In this document: positions 40,595 through 47,827 of the stretch, piece by piece
Layout of the letters: the number at the start of each line of letters is the position of its first letter
Position numbering within the stretch: the stretch's first letter is position 1
Assembly (NCBI GenBank): GCA_052436255.1
Contig: JBQVNP010000003.1
Location: 1 to 64,000, forward strand
Length of the DNA stretch: 64,000 bases
Reading direction: 5' to 3'
DNA from: Pelomonas sp052436255
Lineage (GTDB): Bacteria > Pseudomonadota > Gammaproteobacteria > Burkholderiales > Burkholderiaceae_C
Program-made: the position numbers and the translations under genes
Notes under the pieces: generated by a model
What the model was told of the DNA's origin: nothing
Databases searched by the model: none
Seen by the model: only the letters and a program-made list of their open reading frames with translations

Positions 40595-41323
40595 TCAGGG
40601 GCCTTGGAAACCGCCGCTTCTGAGCGTGATGACCAGCGTGTCGCGCCAGCCCCGTTCGCCGATGTTGACGGGCTGGATGGGCGTGGTTTCGTGGATGACG
40701 CGGGCGTCGTCCAGCAGCAGCGTGGTCCAGGGTTGGGTCATCGTGAAGCGCTGGCCGGCCGGGCCGTGGGCATCAAAGACGCGCGACTCGCCGCCCTTGA
40801 CGCCCTGGCGGCCGACGAAGAGCACGGCCACCAGGTCGACGCCATCTCGATGGGCGCCCTCAGGCGTGGGCCGGCCGATGCCGTCACTGGTGTCGATGCG
40901 AAAAGGGTGGGCCTCAATGAACCAGGGCTGCTCGCCCTTGAGCGCGGAGGCCGTCCTGGCCAGGCCTAGCAGCAGGGCGGTCCAGGCAGGTGAATTGACC
41001 ATCTCCTGTGCCAGCGGCACGAACCAGCGCTGAATGCCGCCGTGCAGCGCGTTGTAGTCCAGCGGTTGCCAATGCGCGCGGTGGGGTGCCGGCGTCAGCG
41101 TGCCGCCGTCTGCGATGAAGCAGCCATGGCGGCGGAAGCGGTAGCGGCCGCCGTCGCGCAAATAGCCGTCGGGCGGCAGGTCGTCCCAGCAGGGCTTGAG
41201 CGCGTCGAGGTCGGCAGCGCAGGCGCCCAGCACATGCAGCGAAGGCGGCGCGAGGACGGCCTCGCCATCGCGCCTGAGCGCCTCAACCAGTTCAGCGGGT
41301 GGCGTCCATGGCGGCTCGAACAT
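40595..41323 (-). CDS. 2OG-Fe(II) dioxygenase family protein (amino-acid hydroxylase type)
   Basis: 242 aa. Iron ligands of the His-x-Asp...His kind are visible in PEGAHRDGVDLVAV (about residue 160) and DDARVIHETTPIQP (about 208). The layout, with RYRFRRHGCFI early and HPFRIDTSDG before the first His, fits the 2OG-Fe dioxygenase family that includes isoleucine 4-hydroxylase. Its ATG overlaps the stop of the 2Fe-2S reductase as TGATG, so the two are made together. Substrate unknown; a free amino acid is a reasonable guess given the adjacent dehydrogenase. Confidence 0.85.
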   Translation of the reverse strand: MFEPPWTPPAELVEALRRDGEAVLAPPSLHVLGACAADLDALKPCWDDLPPDGYLRDGGRYRFRRHGCFIADGGTLTPAPHRAHWQPLDYNALHGGIQRWFVPLAQEMVNSPAWTALLLGLARTASALKGEQPWFIEAHPFRIDTSDGIGRPTPEGAHRDGVDLVAVLFVGRQGVKGGESRVFDAHGPAGQRFTMTQPWTTLLLDDARVIHETTPIQPVNIGERGWRDTLVITLRSGGFQGP

Positions 41324-42342
41324 CAGTGCTTGTCCGCTTCGGACGTGAAGGCGTCCGCGTAGAACTCGGCGTCAGGCAACTGGCATTGCGCAACGAAATC
41401 CTTGTGCGCGGAGTCGACCATGATGGGCGCGCCGCAGGCATAGACCTGGTGGCCCGACAGATCCGGCAGGTCTTCCATGACGGCGCGGTGGACGAAGCCT
41501 GTGCGGCCAGCCCAGCCCTCGTCGGGCTCGGACAGTACCGGCACGTAGCGCAGCTGTGGCCACTCGGCGGCTATCTGCGCCACCCAGTCGTTCAGGTAGA
41601 GGTCGGCCTGCCTGCGCGCGCCCCAGTACAGCATCATGGGGCGCTTGGACTCGATGTGGCGGGCGCGCTCGATGATGGCCTTGATGGGCGCAAAGCCGGT
41701 ACCGCTGGCCAGCAGCACGATGGGCTTGTCGCTGTTCTCGCGCAGGAAGAAGCTGCCGAAGGGGCCTTCCATGCGCAGGATGTCCTTCTCTTTGAGCGCG
41801 CCGAAGACATGGTCGGTGAACTTGCCGCCGGGCATGTGGCGGACGTGCAGTTCAATCTGACCCGGCAGCGTGTGCGGCGCATTGGCCATCGAATAGCTGC
41901 GGCGCGCGCCGTCGCGCAGGATGAACTCGACGTACTGACCGGCGCGGAACTGGAAGTTCTGGTTGGCCGCGAGCTGCATGGTGAGTACGGCCACATCCGC
42001 CGCGGGCTTCATCATCGCGACGACGCGCGTGGGCAGCTTGAGCACCGGGAACTCGCCAGCGCCGGGCACCGTGCGGGCCTCGATGGTGCAATCGGTTTGC
42101 GGCCGGGCGCAGCAGGTCAGGACGAAGCCTGCTGCCTCCTCCTCGCTTGAGAGCGCCTTGGGCTGGTGGTTGCCGTGGATGACGGCGCCTTCGAGCAGCC
42201 TGCTCTTGCAGGAGCCGCAGGCGCCGTCTTTGCAGCCATAGGGCAGGCCGACGCCATTGCGGATGGCCGCGGCAAGCAGGGTGTCGTCGCCCTCGGTCTG
42301 GTAGACGCGGCCGGCGGGCTGGATCGTGATCTGGTGGGACAT
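41323..42342 (-). CDS. 2Fe-2S ferredoxin/FAD/NAD oxidoreductase (CDP-6-deoxyglucoseen reductase-like)
   Basis: 339-residue electron-transfer enzyme. The N-terminal plant-type ferredoxin domain has GCKDGACGSCKSRLLEG and a later Cys in LTCCARPQ. FAD binding is RAGQYVEFIL then RRSYSMANAP, and NAD binding VLLASGTGFAPIKAI. Such proteins pass electrons from NAD(P)H to a partner, in this class a deoxysugar dehydratase or an oxygenase. ATG 42342 (MSHQITIQPAG) begins the conserved part. Coupled by TGATG to the dioxygenase downstream and divergent from the epimerase-like gene. Confidence 0.9.
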   Translation of the reverse strand: MSHQITIQPAGRVYQTEGDDTLLAAAIRNGVGLPYGCKDGACGSCKSRLLEGAVIHGNHQPKALSSEEEAAGFVLTCCARPQTDCTIEARTVPGAGEFPVLKLPTRVVAMMKPAADVAVLTMQLAANQNFQFRAGQYVEFILRDGARRSYSMANAPHTLPGQIELHVRHMPGGKFTDHVFGALKEKDILRMEGPFGSFFLRENSDKPIVLLASGTGFAPIKAIIERARHIESKRPMMLYWGARRQADLYLNDWVAQIAAEWPQLRYVPVLSEPDEGWAGRTGFVHRAVMEDLPDLSGHQVYACGAPIMVDSAHKDFVAQCQLPDAEFYADAFTSEADKH

Positions 42343-42368
42343 GGCTTCCTGAAAAGCAGCGGCCCCGC

Positions 42369-43277
42369 ATGAATGCCCGGGGCCGTAGACTGCGCCGCAT
42401 TTTGCCCGAGGCCCGCTTGACCCCACGACTCCTGATCATCGGCTGCGGCGACGTCGGCCTGCGCGTGCTGCGGATGCTGGCCGGTCGCTGGCGCGTCGTG
42501 GCGCTGACGTCCAGCCCCGCCCGCGCGGCCGAGCTGCGTGCGGCGGGCGCCACACCCCTGGTCGGCAACCTGGACGAGCCGGCAACCCTGGCGCGATTGG
42601 GCGGCCTGGCTGATCTGGTGCTGCATCTCGCGCCGCCCGCGCGTGGGGGTGCCGCTGATCAGCGCACCCGCCACCTGCTGCAGGCGCTCGGCCGCAAGCC
42701 CCCGGCGACACTGGTTTATGCGAGCACCACCGGCGTCTATGGCGATTGCGGCGGTGCGCTGATCGACGAGACCCGCGCGCTCGACCCGGGTACCGACCGC
42801 GCGCAACGCCGCGTCGACGCCGAGGCCCAGCTGCGCGCCTTCGGCCGCCGCCATGGCACGCGCGTCTGCCTGCTGCGCGTCCCCGGCATCTATGCGCGCG
42901 ACCGCGAAGGCGGCCATCCCCGCGAGCGTCTGGCCCGCGGCACCCCGGTGCTCAGGCGCGAGGACGATGTATTCACCAATCACATCCACGCCGACGACCT
43001 GGCGCGGGCCTGCGTGCTCGCACTGCTGCGCGGCCTGCCGCAGCGAACGATCAATGTCTGCGACGACAGCGAGCTGCTGATGGGCGACTACTTCGACCTC
43101 GCCGCCGACCTCGCCGGGCTGCCACGGCCCGAGCGCATTTCACGCGCGCAAGCCGCTGAGCGCATGGGCGCGATACAGCTGAGCTTCTGGGGCGAATCAC
43201 GCCGGCTGCGCAACGCGCGTCTCAAGCGCGAACTGCGCCTGCAGCTGCGCTACCCGACACCGCGCGAGGGCCTCTAG
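42369..43277 (+). CDS. NAD(P)-dependent SDR/epimerase-like protein (YeeZ type)
   Basis: 302 aa. Rossmann start RLLIIGCGDVGLRVLRML, then ALTSSPARAAELRAAGA and VYASTTGVYGDCGG. The catalytic YxxxK of extended SDRs is not obvious, as in the YeeZ group. The start is uncertain: ATG 42369, or TTG 42417 directly before the Rossmann strand. It is divergent from the reductase gene by 26 bp and its stop overlaps the rhomboid stop at CTAG. Role unknown. Confidence 0.85.
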   Translation: MNARGRRLRRILPEARLTPRLLIIGCGDVGLRVLRMLAGRWRVVALTSSPARAAELRAAGATPLVGNLDEPATLARLGGLADLVLHLAPPARGGAADQRTRHLLQALGRKPPATLVYASTTGVYGDCGGALIDETRALDPGTDRAQRRVDAEAQLRAFGRRHGTRVCLLRVPGIYARDREGGHPRERLARGTPVLRREDDVFTNHIHADDLARACVLALLRGLPQRTINVCDDSELLMGDYFDLAADLAGLPRPERISRAQAAERMGAIQLSFWGESRRLRNARLKRELRLQLRYPTPREGL

Positions 43278-43855
43278 CCGCGGCGGCGCGGCGAGCGCCA
43301 GTGGCGGATCAGCAGCCAGGCGCCCAGCATGCCGCCGAGGTGGGCGAAGTGGGCCACGCCGCTGCTGCGATTGAAGCCGAGGATGAGTTCCAGCCCGCCG
43401 AAGATCGCGACGAAGTACTTGGCCTTCATCGGGATGGGCGGGATCAGCGGCACGATGATGCGGTTGGGGAACAGCATGCCGAAGGACAGCAACAGGCCGA
43501 AGATGGCGCCCGACGCGCCCACCGTCGGCGAACGCGAGCCGATGAACCAGGTGAAAAGCAACTGCACGAGGGCGGCAGTCAGCGTGCTGGCCACCAGGAT
43601 CTGCGTGTAGCGCTTGGGTCCCCAGACCCGCTCCAGCTCGCCACCGAACATCCACAGGCCCAGCATGTTGAACAGCAGGTGCGTGAAGTCGCCATGCAGG
43701 AAGGCGTAGCTCAGCAGCTGCCAGGGCATGAAGGCGCCCGAAGCCAGCGGCCACAACTCGAACCAGAAAGCGAGGCTGGGAAAGAGTACGAAGAAGCAGA
43801 AGACACCGACGCAAGCCAGCAGGAAGGCTTTGGTGACCGTGGGCAGCGGAGGCAT
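43274..43855 (-). CDS. Rhomboid-family intramembrane serine protease
   Basis: 193-residue membrane protein with six hydrophobic segments. Catalytic Ser in VGASGAIFGLLLSFG; His in GVAHFAHLGGMLGAWLL. Also HGDFTHLLFNMLGLWMFG, the conserved loop-1/TM2 region. Start at ATG 43855 (MPPLPTVTKAF); the frame upstream runs through the tRNA gene and is not coding. Cleaves membrane proteins within the bilayer; substrate unknown. Confidence 0.92.
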   Translation of the reverse strand: MPPLPTVTKAFLLACVGVFCFFVLFPSLAFWFELWPLASGAFMPWQLLSYAFLHGDFTHLLFNMLGLWMFGGELERVWGPKRYTQILVASTLTAALVQLLFTWFIGSRSPTVGASGAIFGLLLSFGMLFPNRIIVPLIPPIPMKAKYFVAIFGGLELILGFNRSSGVAHFAHLGGMLGAWLLIRHWRSPRRRG

Positions 43856-43952
43856 GAGGGTGGGACGGCGCGCCCGCAGGGGGCGCATGCACCGGAGGAG
43901 CCGGTGCTTACCGTTTTGAGTATGCCAGCACATGCCGGCCTGCTGTCTCGCC

Positions 43953-44037
43953 TGGTGCCCGGGGCCGGACTCGAACCGGCACACCTTGCGGCGGGGGATT
44001 TTGAGTCCCCTGCGTCTACCGATTTCGCCACCCGGGC
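43953..44037 (-). tRNA. tRNA-Leu (anticodon CAA)
   Basis: Read on the minus strand: acceptor GCCCGGG pairs with CCCGGGC, followed by A73 and an encoded CCA. D-arm GGCGAAATCGGTAGACGC; anticodon stem GGGGA with TCCCC around the loop CTCAAAA, giving CAA. A long variable arm and GGTTCGAGTCC T-arm make it a class II leucine tRNA reading UUG. 85 nt including CCA. Confidence 0.96.
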
Positions 44038-44130
44038 CCGTCGGAAACAGCTTCTCGCTTGAGGCAGCGAGGGGGTGGATTATGCACTCGCCAAGGCTCG
44101 GGTTTCGCTTGCGCTGCCACAATCAGCGCC

Positions 44131-45027
44131 ATGAACTATCCGACCCTCGAAGACGTCATCGGCGCGACGCCGCTCGTGCGCTTGCAGCGGCTGCCCGGTG
44201 ACGATGCGCGCGGCAATGTGATCCTGGCCAAGCTCGAAGGCAACAACCCCGCCGGCTCGGTCAAGGACCGCCCCGCCATCAGCATGATCAAGCGCGCCGA
44301 GGAGCGCGGCGAAATCAAACCGGGCGACACGTTGATCGAGGCGACTTCGGGCAACACCGGCATCGCGCTGGCGATGGCCGCCGCGATCCGCGGCTATCGC
44401 ATGGTGCTGATCATGCCGGAGGACCTGTCCATCGAGCGTGCGCAGACGATGAAGGCCTTCGGTGCCGAGCTCATCCTGACGCCCAAGACCGGCGGCATGG
44501 AATACGCCCGGGACCTGGCGGAGCAGATGGCCGGCGAGGGCAAGGGACGCGTGCTGGACCAGTTCGCCAATGCCGACAACCCGCGCGTGCATTACGAGAC
44601 CACCGGCCCCGAGCTGTGGACGGACACCGGCGGGCGCATCACCCATTTCGTCAGCGCTATGGGTACGACCGGCACCATTACCGGCGTGTCGCGCTATCTG
44701 AAGGAAAAGAACTCGGCTGTGCGCATCGTCGGCGCACAGCCCGCCGAGGGCTCGCGCATCCCGGGCATCCGCAAGTGGCCCGAGGCCTACCTGCCCAGGA
44801 TCTACGACCCCAGCGGCGTGGACGAATTGGTGCCGGTGAGCCAGAGTGATGCCGAGGACATGGCGCGCCGCCTGGCACGTGAGGAGGGCCTGTTTGCCGG
44901 TATTTCGGCCGCGGGCGCGTGCTGGGTGGCGCTGCAGATCGCACGCCGCGTCGAGAACGCGACCATTGCCTTCATCGTCTGCGACCGCGGTGACCGCTAT
45001 CTGTCGACGGGCGTCTTCCCGGCATGA
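44131..45027 (+). CDS. cysM: Cysteine synthase B (O-acetylserine sulfhydrylase)
   Basis: PLP enzyme making cysteine from O-acetylserine and sulfide or thiosulfate; 298 aa. PLP lysine in NNPAGSVKDRPA (about residue 42-53), phosphate loop EATSGNTGIALA, and GTTGTITGVSRYLKE. The start MNYPTLEDVIGATPLVRL marks CysM. ATG 44131 rather than the longer frame. Followed on the same strand by the NUDIX and TusA genes, so two neighbours handle sulfur. Confidence 0.94.
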   Translation: MNYPTLEDVIGATPLVRLQRLPGDDARGNVILAKLEGNNPAGSVKDRPAISMIKRAEERGEIKPGDTLIEATSGNTGIALAMAAAIRGYRMVLIMPEDLSIERAQTMKAFGAELILTPKTGGMEYARDLAEQMAGEGKGRVLDQFANADNPRVHYETTGPELWTDTGGRITHFVSAMGTTGTITGVSRYLKEKNSAVRIVGAQPAEGSRIPGIRKWPEAYLPRIYDPSGVDELVPVSQSDAEDMARRLAREEGLFAGISAAGACWVALQIARRVENATIAFIVCDRGDRYLSTGVFPA

Positions 45028-45035
45028 GCGCAGCG

Positions 45036-45098
45036 CCGGGCCGCCTCAAGCTAGCTCGCTCTCTCTCGGCGGGAAAGGCCGCAGGCCTCAGGGGGCAC
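45036..45098 (-). repeat. Dispersed GC-rich repeat, copy B
   Basis: On the minus strand it starts TGCCCCCTGAGGCCTGCGGC and ends CTAGCTTGAGGCGGCCCGGCG. Both ends match copy A at 16222-16270; the middle differs. It fills the cysM-NUDIX gap. Confidence 0.45.
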
Positions 45099-45100
45099 CA

Positions 45101-45634
45101 ATGACAGTGTTCAAGTTCTGCCCTGCGTGTGCCGGCGAGCTGGCGCTGATCACGCTGGCCGAAGACGGCGGCGACAAGGCTCGCCTGCGCTGCCCCGCCT
45201 GCGGCTTCACGCACTGGAACAACCCGACGCCGGTGCTGGCCGCCGTCATCGAATGCACCGACCGCGGGGGCCAGGTCTTGCTGGCGCGCAATGCGGCGTG
45301 GCCCGGCAGGTTCTTCGGTCTGGTCACGGGGTTCATGGAGGCCGGCGAGACGCCCGAGGAAGGCATACGGCGCGAGATCGCCGAGGAGACTTCGCTGGAG
45401 GTCGATGCCTTGAACCTGCTCGGCGTCTGGGACTTCCAGCGCATGAACCAGATCATCATTGCCTATCACGCAGCCGCGCGCGGCGAGATCCGGCTGTCGC
45501 CCGAACTGGCCGAATACAAGCTGATCGCGCCCGAGGCCGTGCGCTGCTGGCCGCAGGGCACGGGTCAGGCGCTCGCGACTTGGCTGCGCTCAAAAGGCAT
45601 CCAGCCGCAGTGGCTGGACCTCAAGAAAGAATGA
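45101..45634 (+). CDS. NUDIX hydrolase with N-terminal zinc ribbon
   Basis: 177 aa. Two Cys pairs, FCPACAGE and RCPACGFTHW, form a zinc ribbon. The NUDIX box is in GFMEAGETPEEGIRREIAEE (about residues 78-97), complete with REIAEET. The layout recalls NudC-like NADH/NAD-cap hydrolases but lacks the rest of NudC, so the substrate (a nucleoside diphosphate derivative) is open. ATG 45101 follows repeat copy B. The tusA gene starts 4 nt after its stop. Confidence 0.9.
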   Translation: MTVFKFCPACAGELALITLAEDGGDKARLRCPACGFTHWNNPTPVLAAVIECTDRGGQVLLARNAAWPGRFFGLVTGFMEAGETPEEGIRREIAEETSLEVDALNLLGVWDFQRMNQIIIAYHAAARGEIRLSPELAEYKLIAPEAVRCWPQGTGQALATWLRSKGIQPQWLDLKKE

Positions 45635-45638
45635 ACCT

Positions 45639-45866
45639 ATGGACGTCCAACGCGAGATCGACACCCGGGGCTTGAACTGCCCCTTGCCCATCCTCAAGGC
45701 CAAGAAGGCCCTCGCCGAGATGCTCAGCGGCGAGCTGCTGCGGGTCGTGTCGACAGACCCGGGCTCGATGCGCGACTTCCAGGCCTTTGCGCGCCAGACG
45801 GGCAATGAACTCGTAGAACAGAACTCGTCGGCCGACGAATTCGTCCACGTGCTCAGGCGGCGCTGA
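45639..45866 (+). CDS. tusA: TusA-family sulfurtransferase
   Basis: 75-residue sulfur carrier. The active Cys is in TRGLNCPLPILKAKKAL (CPxP motif, Cys at about residue 14). Passes persulfide sulfur, in E. coli for tRNA 2-thiouridine. It lies 4 nt after the NUDIX gene, downstream of cysM. Its TGA abuts the galU stop as TGATCA with no spacer. Confidence 0.92.
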   Translation: MDVQREIDTRGLNCPLPILKAKKALAEMLSGELLRVVSTDPGSMRDFQAFARQTGNELVEQNSSADEFVHVLRRR

Positions 45867-46751
45867 TCACAAGCCCAGGCCCTGCAGGAACTCCTTGAAG
45901 CCGGGGCCGAGCTGCGGATGGGCCAGCGCCAGCTCGACGTTGGCCTGCAGGAAGCCCTCCTTGCTGCCGCAGTCGTAGCGCTTGCCTTCGTAGCGATAGG
46001 CAAACACCTTCTCGCGGCGCAGCAGGCCGGCGATGCCGTCGGTCAGCTGGATCTCGCCGCCCACGCCGCGCGGCTGGTTGGCGATCTCGTGAAAGACACC
46101 CGGCGTCAGGATGTAGCGGCCGGCCACGCCCAGGCGCGACGGAGCGTCCTCGGGCGCGGGCTTTTCGACGATGCGGTTGACGTCCATCAGCTGGTCGTTG
46201 ACCTGGGTGCCGGCGACGATGCCGTAACGGCGCGTGTGCTCGGCCGGCACTTCCTGCACGGCGAGGATGGAGGCACGCCAGTCGGCGAACTGGTCGACCA
46301 TCTGCTTGAGGATCGGCGTCTCACCCACCATCAGGTCATCGGCCAGCAGTACGGCAAAGGGTTCGTTGCCGACCAGGCGCTGGCCGCAAAGCACCGCATG
46401 GCCGAGGCCGAGGGCCTGGGCCTGGCGCACATAGATGCATTCCATGTCGTCGGGCTTGACGCTGCGGACGACGTCCAGCAAGTCCTGCTTGCCGGATTTC
46501 TCCAGGGCCACTTCGAGTTCGAAGGTCATGTCGAAGTGGTCTTCGATGGGGCGCTTGTGTCGGCCGGTGACGAAAATCATCTCGCGCACGCCGGCGGCAT
46601 AGGCCTCCTCCACCGCGTACTGGATCAGCGGCTTGTCGACGACCGGCAGCATTTCCTTCGGCTGGGCCTTGGTGGCCGGCAGGAAGCGGGTGCCGAGGCC
46701 GGCGACGGGGAAAATGGCTTTGGTGATCGGCGATTTGAGCGAAGAGGCCAT
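45867..46751 (-). CDS. galU: UTP-glucose-1-phosphate uridylyltransferase
   Basis: Makes UDP-glucose for polysaccharide and LPS synthesis; 294 aa. Nucleotide-binding start KAIFPVAGLGTRFLPATKA (residues 10-28), KEMLPVVDKPLIQYAVEEA, and VEKPAPEDAPSRLGVAGRY. ATG 46751 (MASSLKSPITKAIF); 14 further codons upstream are open but not conserved. Confidence 0.95.
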   Translation of the reverse strand: MASSLKSPITKAIFPVAGLGTRFLPATKAQPKEMLPVVDKPLIQYAVEEAYAAGVREMIFVTGRHKRPIEDHFDMTFELEVALEKSGKQDLLDVVRSVKPDDMECIYVRQAQALGLGHAVLCGQRLVGNEPFAVLLADDLMVGETPILKQMVDQFADWRASILAVQEVPAEHTRRYGIVAGTQVNDQLMDVNRIVEKPAPEDAPSRLGVAGRYILTPGVFHEIANQPRGVGGEIQLTDGIAGLLRREKVFAYRYEGKRYDCGSKEGFLQANVELALAHPQLGPGFKEFLQGLGL

Positions 46752-46882
46752 GAACGTAAACTCGTTTGACGGGAGGCGCGCGAATTCTGTCACGCAGGGT
46801 GTGACGGTCTTCGTAGGACGCCGGCCCTATCCCTGAAACGAACACCCGGCGCCCACCCGTCAGTCGGCTCGACGCCACACTC

Positions 46883-47827
46883 ATGACTGTCCTGATCCTC
46901 GAACCGCTGGAAGCCGATGTGGTGCAGTGGCTTGCCGAGCGCCACGACGCCCGTTTTGCGCCCGAACTCATCGGCGACATGGATGGCCTGCTGGATGCGC
47001 TGCGCGACTCGCGTGCGCTGATTGCGCCGCCCGAGGTCCGCATCGACGTCAAGCTGTTGCGCAGCGCGCCGACCCTGCTGGCCATCGGCCGGGCGAGCGG
47101 TGGCGCCGAGAACATCGACCTCGACGCCTGCCGCAAGGCCCGCGTGGAGGTCGTGCGGTCGCAGGCCTCCACGGCCAGCGCCGAGGCGGAGTTCGGCATC
47201 GGTGCGTTGCTGAGCCTGCTGCGCCGCGTGCCCATCGAGGGCAGCGACGGTCTCAAGGTCGGCCGCGAACTCGGTTGTTCGACCGTCGGCCTGCTGGGCC
47301 TGACGCCGGCGGCCCAGGTCATGACGCAGTTGCTGCATGCCTTCGGCTCACGCGTCATCGGCTATGACCCCGCCCTGCATCCCAGCGACGCGACCTGGGC
47401 GCGCTGGGGTATCGAGGCGGTCTCCCTGAGCGAGTTGGTGGCGCAGAGCGACGGCCTGGTGCTGCTGCTGCCCTATTTCGAGCGCTTTCGCGGCCTGATC
47501 GGCGAGCGGCAGCTGGAAAGCGTCCGTGCGGGCCAGGTCGTCGTGGGCTTGAGCCATTCCGCCCTGATGGACGAGGCGGCGCTGGCACGGGCGCTGCGCA
47601 GTGGCAAGCTGCGCGCGGCCTGGTTCGACAGCCTGGAGCCCGGATGGCTGGAGTCCGGCCGGGCGCTGCACGGCATCGCAACCCTGCAGGTCACGCCACG
47701 CCTGGCGGGTACGACACGCGAGTCCCGCGTGCGGGCGGCCTGGGCCGTGGCGCGCTGCCTGGATGAACTGTTGGCACCGCCGCCACCCGGCAACAAGGCG
47801 CCTGCCAAGGCCGCCGACGTCTACTGA
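46883..47827 (+). CDS. Degenerate D-2-hydroxyacid dehydrogenase-like protein
   Basis: 314 aa with the D-isomer 2-hydroxyacid dehydrogenase layout (ENIDLDACRKARVEVV, GYDPALHPSD, WFDSLEP). Key residues are changed. The NAD loop GxGxxG reads GLTPAA. The catalytic Arg motif (NxARGxxVD) reads LSHSALMDE. The catalytic His motif (TPHxA) reads TPRLAG, with Arg for His. It is probably not an active dehydrogenase; it may bind a ligand or do another reaction. The 3' end overlaps the valS 3' end by 7 nt. Confidence 0.85.
   Translation: MTVLILEPLEADVVQWLAERHDARFAPELIGDMDGLLDALRDSRALIAPPEVRIDVKLLRSAPTLLAIGRASGGAENIDLDACRKARVEVVRSQASTASAEAEFGIGALLSLLRRVPIEGSDGLKVGRELGCSTVGLLGLTPAAQVMTQLLHAFGSRVIGYDPALHPSDATWARWGIEAVSLSELVAQSDGLVLLLPYFERFRGLIGERQLESVRAGQVVVGLSHSALMDEAALARALRSGKLRAAWFDSLEPGWLESGRALHGIATLQVTPRLAGTTRESRVRAAWAVARCLDELLAPPPPGNKAPAKAADVY

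Noticed and set aside
43856..44122. N-terminal extension of the rhomboid frame
   Set aside because: It would read through the tRNA-Leu gene; conservation starts at ATG 43855.
47585..47600. TGGCAC-N5-CTGC resembling a sigma-54 promoter
   Set aside because: Inside a coding region, with the -12 element off by one base and no suitable gene start after it.
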